Notes: a model not told the origin generated them from the sequence alone. 64,000 nt of DNA from CBDCYS01 sp965226245 (GCA_965226245.1 CBDDCL010000015.1:5332001-5396000); one strand, 5' to 3'. Shown: positions 41,166 through 50,737, counted from the first letter of the stretch. Program-made: numbers and translations.

Positions 41166-42482
41166 ATGACAGACGTTATCATGCCCCAAATGGGCGAAAG
41201 CATCGTTGAAGGCACGGTCACCAAGTGGCTCAAAAATATCGGCGACCGCGTCGAACGCGACGAACCCCTGTTCGAGATCTCGACGGACAAAGTTGACTCG
41301 GAAGTTCCCGCACCCGTGACGGGAATCCTTGAAGAAATGTTGGTGCAGGAAGGCGAGACGGTCGAGATCAACACGGTGGTCGGAAGAATCGGCGACGGCG
41401 CCTCCCCGAGCGAACAATCAACCGCCCAGGCTGTTGCTGATGGCGGCTCCTCCGCGGACGGCGCCGGCGGGGACAACGCCCCGGCCGCGGCAGCCGCTCC
41501 TCCCCAAGCACCGCAAGCAGCCAAACCTCGTCCTGAGGATTCGACACCCATCCGTTCATCACCTCTGGTAAAGCGGCTCGCAAGAGAGCACAACATCGAC
41601 CTGCGGCAAATCAGGGGAACGGGTCAGGACGGCCGAATCTCGAAGAAAGACATCGCGGCCTATCTAGCGAGCCGCAAGGACGCAACTGCCGCAGCAGGCG
41701 AAGCCCCGGTTGCCGACATTGCGGCGCCACCGGCGGCCCTACCGGCCGAGCTTGCGGCCGCGTTTCACCCGGCGCCGCACGCCCGCTTCGGCGAGCATCG
41801 GGTCGAACCGCTCAGCACCATGCGCCAGCGAATCGCCGAGCACATGGTGATGACGAAGCGCGTGGCGCCGCACGTCTCGACCATTCATCAATTCGACGTG
41901 ACAGCCGTTGCGAACGCCCGCGAAAAGAGCAAGGATCAGTTCCTGGAACGCCACGGAATCAAGCTCACCTACATGCCGTTCTTCTTGAAGGCCGCTGCCT
42001 CCGCTCTCAGAGCGTTCCCGGCGGTGAACGCCTCGCTGGACGGCGATCAGGTGATCTACCACAACAACGTCAACGTAGGAATTGCGGTTGCGCTCGATTG
42101 GGGACTGGTCGTCCCGGTCATCCGAGGCGCCGACCAGAAAAGCACGATCGAGTTGCAGCGAGCCGTCACGGACCTCGCTTCCCGAGCTCGAAACAAGCAG
42201 CTCAAGCCGGAGGAGGTCCGCGAAGGCACTTTTTCTATTTCCAACTACGGATCCTACGGCAGCCTGCTGGCGACGCCCGCCATCAACCAGCCCCAATCGG
42301 CGATCCTGGGACTTGGGGCGGTGCACAAAGCTCCCATCGTCATCAACGACGCCATCGCGATTCGTTCGATTAGCTATGTGACCCTCACCTTTGACCACCG
42401 GCTGCTCGACGGCGCGGTGGCCGACGAGTTTCTCAACCACATGAAAAGCGTGATCGAGCATTGGGATGAAGCGGTCTTGTAG
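41166..42482 (+). CDS. 2-oxo-acid dehydrogenase E2 (dihydrolipoamide acyltransferase)
   Basis: About 438 residues from ATG 41166. One lipoyl domain carries the lipoylated Lys42 in FEISTDKVDSEVPAPVTG. A Pro/Ala linker leads to an E3-binding domain (SSPLVKRLAREHNIDLRQIR, GTGQDGRISKKDIAAYL). The catalytic domain follows (EPLSTMRQRIAEHMVMTKRV, ending YVTLTFDHRLLDGAVADEFL with HxxxDG). The features fit branched-chain or succinyltransferase-type E2s. The acyl group cannot be assigned. LipB and E3 encoded upstream supply its cofactor and oxidation. Confidence 0.93.
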   Translation: MTDVIMPQMGESIVEGTVTKWLKNIGDRVERDEPLFEISTDKVDSEVPAPVTGILEEMLVQEGETVEINTVVGRIGDGASPSEQSTAQAVADGGSSADGAGGDNAPAAAAAPPQAPQAAKPRPEDSTPIRSSPLVKRLAREHNIDLRQIRGTGQDGRISKKDIAAYLASRKDATAAAGEAPVADIAAPPAALPAELAAAFHPAPHARFGEHRVEPLSTMRQRIAEHMVMTKRVAPHVSTIHQFDVTAVANAREKSKDQFLERHGIKLTYMPFFLKAAASALRAFPAVNASLDGDQVIYHNNVNVGIAVALDWGLVVPVIRGADQKSTIELQRAVTDLASRARNKQLKPEEVREGTFSISNYGSYGSLLATPAINQPQSAILGLGAVHKAPIVINDAIAIRSISYVTLTFDHRLLDGAVADEFLNHMKSVIEHWDEAVL

Positions 42483-43485
42483 GGCGGGGCTCTGACATAA
42501 TTTTCAAATCGAAACTCCGACTTTGGCGACGATCTCGGTACGCGGCTAGCTGGCCAGCTTGTGCGTGTGTTCTCTCGCCGGCACTAAGAACAGCGATCGT
42601 TGGGCCGGCGTGTCGCTGGCGATCGAGGGCAGCTCCGGGTAGCGGTCTAGCAATTTCGGTGGTACCGAGACACGTTCGCCGGACACCATATCCATGAGCT
42701 GGAGGGCGTTGACTACCGCCTTGCCTAGGAAGTGATTGTTGGTCACGACATAGGTCGTAGAGGTCTGGGCGGCGATGTTGTGGACTCGCTGGGCCCACTT
42801 TTCCAACTGTGCCGGCGAATAGAGGTAGTTGTAACGCGCCTGGACCGGAGTGAGTCCGTCTGTCCGGCCGACATTGTCCTGGAAATTGAACCATTCGTGG
42901 TAGTTTCGGCCGTGCAGTCGGACGTAACCGATGGAAGAGGTTGCGTAATCCGTTGCCGGGAAGCAGTGGTGCAAATGAGGCTGGTCGATGTTGGCAAACC
43001 CGATTTCGTTCTCCCTCAGCACGCTGAGGGCCTCTCCTGAGTTCCAACTGGCATGCCGTAGCTCGGCCACCAAGGGGTAGTCTCCGAATGCTTGCTTGAC
43101 TCTTCGCAAGTATTGCTGGTTTTCCCGGCTGTAACGGAACGACCAGGGGAACTGCATCAGCAGGCAACCGAGACGCCCGTCTTCAACCAGCGGGGCAATG
43201 CCGTCGCAATAGTTGCGGACATCGTGTTTGTTCAGGATGCGCTCGTGGGTGAATACCCGGTAGAGCTTGGCGGTGAATTGGAAATCCGGTCGCCCCGCCA
43301 CTTTGTCGGCCCACAGTCGGGCAAGCTCCGGCCGCAAAGGGCGATAGAAAGACGTGTTAATTTCGATGACCGGAAAGTAGCAGGCGAGGTAAGCCGCTTC
43401 GTGGAAGCCGCGAGGGCGGGGAGCTGGATAAACGACGCCCTTCCAATCCTCATACGACCAGCCGGCAGGCCCTACTTTGATGTTG

Positions 43486-44505
43486 ATGGGGTATTTAGTT
43501 GACTCCAGTAGCCACTACATCTTGGGGGTGGGGGTGCCGGCCCTGGTGGCCTCGACCATTGTCTTATAGGGAGCAGGGTCGGCGGCGACCGCCTGCTGGA
43601 GGAGGCGATAGAAAAGTTTGCCGCGCGACCGTGAGGTCCGCCGGTTGAAGCGGAACGTGAACTCGTCCAGGTAGTAGTCCAAATACTCGTGACTGACAGC
43701 CCCCTGGTGGGTCCCCAACAGCCAGCGCTTTAGCAGAGAGGCGACACGATGGACTCTCGGCAGCAGCTTACTCGCCGATTGCCGCTTCCCGCGCAGCACG
43801 GTGACTTCATGGCGGTATCCTTTGTTCTCCAATCCCGCATAGCCTTCCCAGCCGTCGGTGTGCACGAGGCTGCCAGGTTGGATAGCTTCTTCGACAAAGG
43901 CTTCCAAGCTCGCCGCTGAGGCATCCGCGATCCGACGGAGCCGGATGCGACCCATACCGCGCCCATCCTCCTCGGCAGCAACCGCAACTAACGCTTTGCC
44001 AACCATTTCGCGACCTCGGACGCCCTCTTCGACTCCGCCCACATACGTTTCGTCCACCTCCACCCGGCCGACCAGCCGATTGCGACCGGGGCGCACCATG
44101 GCGCGGCGGAACTTGTGCAGCCAGGTCCAGGCGGTTACATAGCTACCCAAACCCAAGACCCGCTGCAACTCCAGCGCGCTGGCCCCGCCTTTTTGCGTTG
44201 TCACCCACCAAGCCGCCCGGAACCACAACGTCAAGGGCTTGCGGGTGTCCTGGAAAATCGTGCCCGCCGTCACCGAGGCCTGGTAACCGCAGTCGGCGCA
44301 GAGCAGCAGATTGCGTTTGCTGGCCCATGAGGACTGGATCCCACAGCGCGGGCACACGAACCCCTCCGGCCAGCGCAGCTTCAGCAGGTACTCCCGGCAC
44401 GCCTCCTCGGTCGAGCTTCCAACTCGACGAGGTTTCGGGGGTAGTCCTCCTTCATGCCCCCAACCACAACATATTGTGGCTACTGGAGTCAACTAAATAC
44501 CCCAT
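43486..44505 (-). mobile_element. IS1595-family insertion sequence, copy 2
   Basis: The 1020-bp copy is in inverse orientation with the same ends as copies 1 and 3. Perfect 8-bp duplications TGATGTTG lie at 43478-43485 and 44506-44513. It differs from the others by a 7-bp deletion in the transposase 5-prime region, between two CTCGA repeats. It sits inside a DUF72 gene. Confidence 0.95.
43515..44492 (-). CDS. IS1595 transposase, copy 2, altered N-terminus
   Basis: The 7-bp deletion puts the usual ATG (44455) out of frame with the transposase body. A different upstream frame from 44492 (MTPVATICCGWGHEGGLPPK) now runs into STEEACREYLLKLRWPEG and the intact catalytic body. The first 27 residues are therefore unrelated to the normal enzyme. 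Whether that start is used is unknown. The zinc ribbon and DDE residues remain. Confidence 0.8.
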   Translation of the reverse strand: MTPVATICCGWGHEGGLPPKPRRVGSSTEEACREYLLKLRWPEGFVCPRCGIQSSWASKRNLLLCADCGYQASVTAGTIFQDTRKPLTLWFRAAWWVTTQKGGASALELQRVLGLGSYVTAWTWLHKFRRAMVRPGRNRLVGRVEVDETYVGGVEEGVRGREMVGKALVAVAAEEDGRGMGRIRLRRIADASAASLEAFVEEAIQPGSLVHTDGWEGYAGLENKGYRHEVTVLRGKRQSASKLLPRVHRVASLLKRWLLGTHQGAVSHEYLDYYLDEFTFRFNRRTSRSRGKLFYRLLQQAVAADPAPYKTMVEATRAGTPTPKM

Positions 44506-44675
44506 TGATGTTGTTTCCCACGATCGCGAACTTTCGCTTTTTATTCGCCTACCTGAAGTATAGCCCGAGACAGGCATTCGGTCAAGTTTTTTTTTGAAAG
44601 CCACTTCGACTGCCGCAACATCGAAATCATCACTGCACGCCGAGCTATAATTAACCTGGAGATCTTTGCACAATC

Positions 44676-47600
44676 ATGCCTACCAAAACCCGTCATCCGA
44701 GGCCGTACGCTGCCTTTGGCGCCATGCTGATTGCGCTACTCGGCGTTGCACCCGCGTCAGCCGCGCCAAAAGAGGAGACCGGCCCGACGGTTGAGTTCAA
44801 CCGCGACATTCGGCCTATCCTCTCCGACAGGTGCTATGCCTGCCACGGGCCCGACAAGTCAAAGAGGTTAAGCAACCTTCGTCTCGACAAGGAAGAGGGC
44901 GCGAAAGCGGATCTGGGCGGGCGATTCGCGATCGTCCCCGGCAAGATCGCAGAGAGCCAACTGATCAAACGCATTACGGCGGACAATGAAGTGATCCGCA
45001 TGCCGCCGGCCCACACGGGAAAAAAGCTGACCGGCGAGGAAATTGCCCTCTTCAAACGCTGGATCGCCGAGGGTGCGCGGTGGCAGAAGCACTGGTCGTT
45101 CATCAGGCCGAAACGCCCTGAGCTTCCTGCAGTCAGTGACCCAGGCTGGCCGAATAATCCGATTGACAGTTTTGTGCTGGCCCGGCTCGACCGGAAAAAC
45201 CTGTCTCCTTCAGCGGAAACCGGCCGTGCGACACTCCTTCGCCGCGTGACTCTCGATCTGACCGGTTTGCCTCCGACGCTGGCGGAAATCGATGCCTACC
45301 TGAATGACCGCTCGCCGAACGCTTACGAAAAGGTCGTCGGCCGTCTGTTGAAATCTCCGCGCTATGGAGAGCGCATGGCCGTCCGCTGGCTGGACGCCGC
45401 CCGCTACGCCGACACCAACGGTTACCAGACCGACGCCGAGCGCTACATGTGGCGATGGCGTGACTGGGTGATCGAGGCCTTCAACGACAACATGCCCTTC
45501 GATCAGTTCACCGTTGAGCAGATTGCCGGCGACATGCTTCCCAACGCGACGCTGGAACAAAAGATCGCCAGTGGTTTCAATCGCAATCACCGCGGTAACG
45601 GCGAGGGCGGCATCATCGCGGCGGAATACGCGGTCGAGTATGTGGTCGACCGGGTCGAAACGACTTCTACCGTATGGCTGGGACTGACGATGGGCTGCAC
45701 GCGCTGCCACGACCACAAGTACGACCCCATCACGCAAAAGGAATTCTACAAGCTCTTCGCCTATTTCAATAACGTTCCCGAAAGAGGCAATGCTTTCAAG
45801 TACGGCAACTCGCCCCCGTTTATCCAGGCGCCCACGCGCGAGCAGCAGCGGAAACTCAAGACGCTGAATAAGAATCTCGCGCTTGCCGAGAAATCATTCA
45901 AAGGGTTCGAAGCCGGCCTGGATAGCGCCCAGAAGGATTGGGAGAAAGCGCTCTCGGAGTCTTCGCGAGTCGATTGGTCGCTGCACGACGGGCTGATTGC
46001 GCACTATCCGCTGGATGGCAACCTGTCCGGGACCGCACCGGGCGCTTCCCGGGATGTGCGTCCCAAATTGCGCGATGGGTTGCCCGATTTTTCGGTCGGA
46101 CGGTTAGGGCAGGCGGCGGGCTTCGACGGCAAGCGATTCATCGAAGCCGGGGACATAGCGGACTTCCGGTTTTACGAGAATTACACGCTCTCGGCATGGA
46201 TCTACGCGACCGGCCCCAACGGCACGATTGTTTCCCGCTCCAAAGCCGTCCCGACCGAGGTGAAAGGGTGGGGGCTGTTCTTGAAAGACGGCAAGCTGCA
46301 GCTCAACATGGTGACGCGCTGGCTCGATGATTCGAGCCGCGTGGAAACCGCCGATCCGATCGAGCTGAATCAATGGCATCACGTTCTCGCTACCTACGAC
46401 GGCACGCGGCTCGCCGAAGGCAGCAAGATCTACCTGGATGGCAAGCCGGTCCGGCTTAGGTTTGTTCTTGACGAGCTGAACCAGCCGTTCGGCGTTAAGG
46501 CGCCGCTGCGCATTGGCGCGGGCGACGGCGATCAGCCGCGCTTCGAGGGTCTGATCGACGATGTCCGCATCTATGACCGCGTGCTGCGGCCGGCGGAAGT
46601 GAGTGTCGTCGCAACCGCCGAATCGCTCAGCGAAATCGCCAGGATCGCCGCCGCCGGCCGCACCCAAGCTCAGTCGGACAAGCTGCGGCTGGCGTTCCTG
46701 GATCAATATTCGCCTGAAGAGATTCAGGTGGCCTGGCAAATGCTTGTGGGCCTCAGGAAGAAGCGGGACCAGCTCGTCGAAAGCTTCCCGACCGTCATGG
46801 TCATGCAGGAACGGGAGAATCGGCGCGACACGCATCTGCTGCTGCGCGGAGCCTACGACGCACCGGGAGAAAAGGTAGCGCCGGGAGTGCCCGCCGTTCT
46901 TCCCCCGATTCCCGAGGGCGCTCCGAATGACCGGCTGGGCTTTGCGCGCTGGCTCGTCGACCCCTCCAATCCCCTGACCGCGCGAGTCACGGTCAACCGC
47001 TTCTGGCAGATGCTTTTTGGCGTGGGCCTGGTCAAAACCGTGGAAGATTTCGGTTCTCAAGGGGAGTGGCCTGTTCACATAGACCTGCTCGACTGGCTCG
47101 CAGCCGAGTTCATCGAAAGCGGCTGGGACGTCAAGGGCGTCATGAAGACGATCGTCATGAGCGCCACCTACCGGCAGTCGTCGAGAGCGAACGCAGATCT
47201 GTACGAAAAGGACCCGGAGAATCGCCTCCTGGCGCGAGGTCCGCGTTTTCGGCTGCCCGCGGAAGTGCTGCGCGACCAGGCGCTCGCTATCTCCGGCCTA
47301 CTGGTCGAGAACGTCGGCGGCCCGTCCGTGAAGCCTTATCAGCCGGCCGGACTGTGGACCGAGCTGGCGGGCGGCAAAGGGTATCCGCAAGACCACGGCG
47401 ACAAGCTCTACCGGCGGGGTCTCTACACTTTTTGGAAGCGCGCCGTGCCGCCGCCGGCCATGCTGAATTTCGACTCCGCCGGGCGTGAAGCCTGCACCGT
47501 CCGTGAAACCAGAACGAACACGCCGCTGCAAGCGCTTAACTTAATGAACGACGTCACCTTCGTCGAGTCCTCGCGGATGATGGCGGAGCGAATGATGAAC

Positions 47601-47867
47601 GAGGGCGGCAGCACCCCTGCCGAGCGGGTGGCCTATGGCTATCGATTGGCGACGGCCCGTGAGCCGGGAGAGCGGCGGAGCGAGATTCTTGTCGACAGTT
47701 TTCACCACCACCTGGATAACTATGAGACCGACCGCAAGGCGGCGCTGGCGCTCGTCACGCAAGGCGAGCACCCCCGCAGCCAAGAGCTGGACATTGCCGA
47801 GCTGGCGTCTTACACGACCATCGCCAGCTTGATTCTCAACTTGGACGAAACGATCACGAAGGAGTGA
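44676..47867 (+). CDS. Planctomycete-type cytochrome C / DUF1549 / LamG / DUF1553 protein
   Basis: The 1063-residue secreted protein opens with a signal peptide (AFGAMLIALLGVAPASAAPK). A C-type cytochrome domain has the heme motif SDRCYACHGPDKSKRL. DUF1549 follows (FVLARLDRKNLSPSAETGRA, RRVTLDLTGLPPTLAEIDAY, WLDAARYADTNGYQTDAER). A LamG module covers about residues 440-640 (LIAHYPLDGNLSGTAPGA; YTLSAWIYATGPNGTIV; WHHVLATYDGTRLAEGSKI). DUF1553 ends the protein (LTARVTVNRFWQMLFGVGL, LARGPRFRLPAEVLRDQALA, TNTPLQALNLMNDVTFVES). The family is paired with DUF1501 proteins, as here, and is thought to act in extracytoplasmic polymer or sugar oxidation. The reaction is unknown. Confidence 0.94.
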   Translation: MPTKTRHPRPYAAFGAMLIALLGVAPASAAPKEETGPTVEFNRDIRPILSDRCYACHGPDKSKRLSNLRLDKEEGAKADLGGRFAIVPGKIAESQLIKRITADNEVIRMPPAHTGKKLTGEEIALFKRWIAEGARWQKHWSFIRPKRPELPAVSDPGWPNNPIDSFVLARLDRKNLSPSAETGRATLLRRVTLDLTGLPPTLAEIDAYLNDRSPNAYEKVVGRLLKSPRYGERMAVRWLDAARYADTNGYQTDAERYMWRWRDWVIEAFNDNMPFDQFTVEQIAGDMLPNATLEQKIASGFNRNHRGNGEGGIIAAEYAVEYVVDRVETTSTVWLGLTMGCTRCHDHKYDPITQKEFYKLFAYFNNVPERGNAFKYGNSPPFIQAPTREQQRKLKTLNKNLALAEKSFKGFEAGLDSAQKDWEKALSESSRVDWSLHDGLIAHYPLDGNLSGTAPGASRDVRPKLRDGLPDFSVGRLGQAAGFDGKRFIEAGDIADFRFYENYTLSAWIYATGPNGTIVSRSKAVPTEVKGWGLFLKDGKLQLNMVTRWLDDSSRVETADPIELNQWHHVLATYDGTRLAEGSKIYLDGKPVRLRFVLDELNQPFGVKAPLRIGAGDGDQPRFEGLIDDVRIYDRVLRPAEVSVVATAESLSEIARIAAAGRTQAQSDKLRLAFLDQYSPEEIQVAWQMLVGLRKKRDQLVESFPTVMVMQERENRRDTHLLLRGAYDAPGEKVAPGVPAVLPPIPEGAPNDRLGFARWLVDPSNPLTARVTVNRFWQMLFGVGLVKTVEDFGSQGEWPVHIDLLDWLAAEFIESGWDVKGVMKTIVMSATYRQSSRANADLYEKDPENRLLARGPRFRLPAEVLRDQALAISGLLVENVGGPSVKPYQPAGLWTELAGGKGYPQDHGDKLYRRGLYTFWKRAVPPPAMLNFDSAGREACTVRETRTNTPLQALNLMNDVTFVESSRMMAERMMNEGGSTPAERVAYGYRLATAREPGERRSEILVDSFHHHLDNYETDRKAALALVTQGEHPRSQELDIAELASYTTIASLILNLDETITKE

Positions 47868-47921
47868 GTTGGCTACTGGTCTGTCCGGCCCAGCAACGTA
47901 AACTCGAAAGGAGAGATGCCC

Positions 47922-49388
47922 ATGAATCCGCACCTAGAACATCAACTCCATATGACCCGGCGGCACTTCTTCGGCCGCTCCAGCGCCACCATCGGAACGG
48001 CGGTTCTGGCGAACTTGTTCAAGGATGAGCTTGGGGCGGCGGCCGCGAAGTCTGGCGGTGACGACTCCTCGGCGGGCCTTCCCGGCCTGCCGCACTTCGC
48101 GCCCAAAGCTAAGCGAGTAATTTATCTGTTCCAGTCGGGGGCTCCGTCTCAATTGGACCTTTTCGACTACAAGCCCAATCTCAAAGACCGGCGAGCCAGC
48201 GAGCTGCCCGCCTCGATCCGCCAGGGCCAGCGTCTGACCGGGATGACGGCGACGCAAACGAGCTTCCCCGTCGCACCGACGATCTTCGACTTCAAGCAGC
48301 ATGGTCAGTCGGGTGCCTGGATCAGCGAATTGATGCCGCACCTCGCCAAAGTGGCCGACGAGCTGTGCTTCATCAGATCGATCAACACCACGGCGATCAA
48401 CCACGACCCGGCGGTGACCTTCTTCCAGACCGGATTTCAGCTAGCCGGCCGGCCGAGCATCGGCGCCTGGCTCTCCTATGGCCTGGGGACCATGAACCAG
48501 GACCTGCCGTCCTTTGTCGTGATGGTTTCGAGCGGCTCGGCGCGTGAGGGACAGCCGCTTTATGACCGGCTGTGGGGCAGCGGTTTCCTGCCGACCCGCT
48601 ATCAAGGAGTCAAGTTCCGCTCCGTGGGCGACCCGGTGCTTTACTTGTCGGACCCTCCGGGCATCAACAAGCCCGCGCGGCGGCGTTTTCTCGATGACCT
48701 GGCGAAACTGAACCAGTTGTCGCTGGAGGAATTCGGCGATCCTGAAATCTCCACCCGCATCTCGCAATATGAGATGGCCTACCGCATGCAGACTTCGGTT
48801 CCGGAGCTGACCGATCTCTCAGGCGAGCCCGACAGCACGTTTGAGCTTTACGGCAGCGACGCCCGCAAGCCCGGGACCTTTGCCGCCAATTGCCTTTTGG
48901 CAAGGCGGCTGGCGGAGCGGGGCGTTCGCTTCATCCAGCTCTTCCACCGCGGCTGGGACCAGCACACTGAACTCCCCAAGGGTATTCGCAAACAGTCCAA
49001 AGACACCGATCAGGCCACTGGCGCGCTGATTGAAGACCTCAAAGACCGCGGAATGCTCGAAGACACGCTCGTCGTTTGGGGCGGCGAGTTCGGCCGCACC
49101 GTCTACAGCCAGGGACGCCTCACCGAGGACGACTACGGCCGTGACCATCACCCGCGCTGCTTCACGATCTTCATGGCGGGCGGCGGAGTCAAACCCGGCA
49201 TGAGCTACGGCGAGACCGACGACTACTGTTACAACATCGCCAAAGACCCCGTCCACGTCCACGACCTGCACGCAACCATGATGCACCTGCTCGGCGTCGA
49301 CCACACCAAGCTCACCTTCAAGTACCAAGGCCGCCACTTCCGCCTAACAGACGTGCATGGCGAAGTGGTGGAAAAGGTTCTGGCCTGA
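47922..49388 (+). CDS. Tat-exported DUF1501 protein
   Basis: About 488 residues from ATG 47922, eight bases after AGGAG; ATG 47916 is too close to the box. The Tat leader HMTRRHFFGRSSATIGTAVL precedes the DUF1501 (sulfatase-superfamily-like) core: AKRVIYLFQSGAPSQLDLFD, HGQSGAWISELMPHLAKVAD, INHDPAVTFFQTGFQLAGRP, VRFIQLFHRGWDQHTELPKG, LVVWGGEFGRTVYSQGRLTE, DYGRDHHPRCFTIFMAGGGV and HDLHATMMHLLGVDHTKLTF. It lies 54 bases after the cytochrome gene, its standard partner, and both are probably co-transcribed. Catalytic role is not established. Confidence 0.94.
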   Translation: MNPHLEHQLHMTRRHFFGRSSATIGTAVLANLFKDELGAAAAKSGGDDSSAGLPGLPHFAPKAKRVIYLFQSGAPSQLDLFDYKPNLKDRRASELPASIRQGQRLTGMTATQTSFPVAPTIFDFKQHGQSGAWISELMPHLAKVADELCFIRSINTTAINHDPAVTFFQTGFQLAGRPSIGAWLSYGLGTMNQDLPSFVVMVSSGSAREGQPLYDRLWGSGFLPTRYQGVKFRSVGDPVLYLSDPPGINKPARRRFLDDLAKLNQLSLEEFGDPEISTRISQYEMAYRMQTSVPELTDLSGEPDSTFELYGSDARKPGTFAANCLLARRLAERGVRFIQLFHRGWDQHTELPKGIRKQSKDTDQATGALIEDLKDRGMLEDTLVVWGGEFGRTVYSQGRLTEDDYGRDHHPRCFTIFMAGGGVKPGMSYGETDDYCYNIAKDPVHVHDLHATMMHLLGVDHTKLTFKYQGRHFRLTDVHGEVVEKVLA

Positions 49389-49559
49389 TTCAGAGCCCCG
49401 AACGCCAGTGAGGGGTCCGGTATTTGGTCCGGTGAGTCGGGTAAATTTGGGGGAATTCGGGCGAACTCGCCGTAACGAGCGTGAACTCAAGTGAACATGC
49501 TCGGGAGGCGCTAAACGCCCTACTATCAGTGGATTGGATTGAAAATAAAGGACTTAGAA

Positions 49560-49634
49560 TGGAGGCGCGGGTGGGAATCGAACCCACGAATAAAGGTTTT
49601 GCAGACCTTTACCTTACGACGCCAAACCCCCTCC
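49560..49634 (-). tRNA. tRNA-Cys (anticodon GCA), divergent acceptor stem
   Basis: Read on the minus strand, the anticodon arm AAGGT-CTGCAAA-ACCTT gives anticodon GCA. The T arm is GTGGG-TTCGATT-CCCAC, and the 3-prime end is CCGCGCC-T-CCA with encoded CCA and U73, as expected for tRNA-Cys. The 5-prime strand GGAGGGG pairs with CCGCGCC at only five of seven positions, and the D arm is weak. It may be a variant or decaying gene, or an element-borne copy. The recombinase cluster begins just to its right. Confidence 0.75.
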
Positions 49635-49721
49635 AAATCAGTTACCTAGACCGATTTCTGCTTCAGGAGAGTTCACCCTTTGGTCACTTTCGCTAAGGGG
49701 TGGACGGATGGATGCCCTCTA

Positions 49722-49919
49722 TTCACCCTAAAAACGGCAGTTGGTCGTCTTCGAACCGCCCCAACCTTGTGACGAGACGTCAGTTGGACCCGAGTGTCAT
49801 CGGGGACCGGCGGGTGAAGATTGCAACTGCTCCGCAGTTGCAATATCAGCACATAAGATACGTTCTTTCAATATGTTACAACGAATGCTAGAACGTCCAA
49901 CTGCCGTTTTTAGGTTCAC
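49722..49919. repeat. 188-bp inverted-repeat element with central palindrome (MITE or recombination site)
   Basis: Perfect 18-base ends CCTAAAAACGGCAGTTGG (49727-49744) and its complement (49897-49914) are bordered by 5-bp direct repeats TTCAC (49722-49726, 49915-49919). In the middle, ATTGCAACTGC/GCAGTTGCAAT (49820-49844) is a perfect 11-base palindrome with a 3-base loop. CAGTTG or its complement recurs five times in the element. No coding capacity is present. It abuts a serine recombinase gene. Confidence 0.8.
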
Positions 49920-49989
49920 GAGTCTCCAATGACCGCCAAACAGGTTCCTCCCTGTGCGCGGACGCCCCAGGGGACCAGGGAGCCGGGAA

Positions 49990-50622
49990 GTGACGGTTGC
50001 CTGCTACGTTCGCGTCTCCACGCCTGACCAAAATCCTGAGCTACAGCTCCGCGAACTCCGAGACTATGCCACACGGCAAGGCTGGGAGCTGGCGGATGCC
50101 TACGAAGATGTCGGGAGTGGTTCCAAGGCGTGCCGTCCTGGGCTGCACCGTTTGATGGAGGACGCCCGCAAGGGCAAGTTCAAAGCCGTCCTGGTCTGGA
50201 AGCTCGACCGCTTCGGACGCTCCCTGGTGGACTGTCTGAAGAATATCCAACTCCTCGAAGACAACAGAGTGCAGTTCATTGCGGTGACTCAGGGTCTTGA
50301 CACCGACCGCAAGAATCCGGCGGCTCGGTTCCTACTACAAATCCTCGGGGCAGCTGCCGAATTCGAGCGCTCGCTGATCTTAGAGCGGGTTCAGGCTGGC
50401 CAAGCTCGTTATCGCCAAGACTACCAAGCCGGTAGGGTCGGACGGACCGTGCACAGTAGATCCGGGAAGGATCTCCCGGCACATCGACCAAGGAAGATTT
50501 TCGACAGGGAGAAGGTGGTCCGACTTCGCCAAGACGGGCTTTCTCTGCGTCAGATTGCCAAGAGGATGGGGATCGGCCTCGGGACTGTCTCCCGAACCCT
50601 TCAAGAGCGTTCCGAAAGATGA
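49990..50622 (+). CDS. Serine recombinase (resolvase/invertase family), first of two
   Basis: 210 residues from GTG 49990, preceded by GGGAG; GTG 49954 would add 12 residues. Catalytic Ser lies in ACYVRVSTPDQNPELQLREL. Active-site Arg residues are in AVLVWKLDRFGRSLVDCLKN, followed by FIAVTQGLDTDRKNPAARFL and the E helix AAEFERSLILERVQAGQ. A C-terminal resolvase HTH is DREKVVRLRQDGLSLRQIAK and MGIGLGTVSRTLQER. The small size fits resolvases and invertases rather than large serine integrases. It probably acts on the inverted-repeat element directly upstream, which is inference. Confidence 0.92.
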   Translation: MTVACYVRVSTPDQNPELQLRELRDYATRQGWELADAYEDVGSGSKACRPGLHRLMEDARKGKFKAVLVWKLDRFGRSLVDCLKNIQLLEDNRVQFIAVTQGLDTDRKNPAARFLLQILGAAAEFERSLILERVQAGQARYRQDYQAGRVGRTVHSRSGKDLPAHRPRKIFDREKVVRLRQDGLSLRQIAKRMGIGLGTVSRTLQERSER

Positions 50623-50737
50623 AGGGCAATCGTCGGGGACGGGTTTATGAAGGCTGGGGAGTTGCAAGACGCAAAAAAGGGATTCTGAGACTGCTCCTAC
50701 AGTTTGAGCTTTTGGTACAGATTCACAGCGTAACGTC

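Larger units (their letters stand above)
42546..44521 (-). pseudogene. DUF72 family gene interrupted by IS1595 at codon 5
   Basis: The reconstructed gene starts at GTG 44521 (VGNNIKVGPAGWSYEDWKGV), is cut by the IS at the fifth codon and resumes after 43485. DUF72 features include VGPAGWSYEDWKGVVYP, FPVIEINTSFYRPL, FQFTAKLYRVFTHERIL, CLLMQFPWSFRYSREN, VAELRHASWNSGEALSVL, YVRLHGRNYHEWFNFQ and TYVVTNNHFLGKAVVNALQL. Family function is unknown (TIM-barrel, YecE-like). Only one copy of the 8-bp target is needed to restore the frame. Expression from a start inside the IS cannot be excluded, but the native start is lost. Confidence 0.9.
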
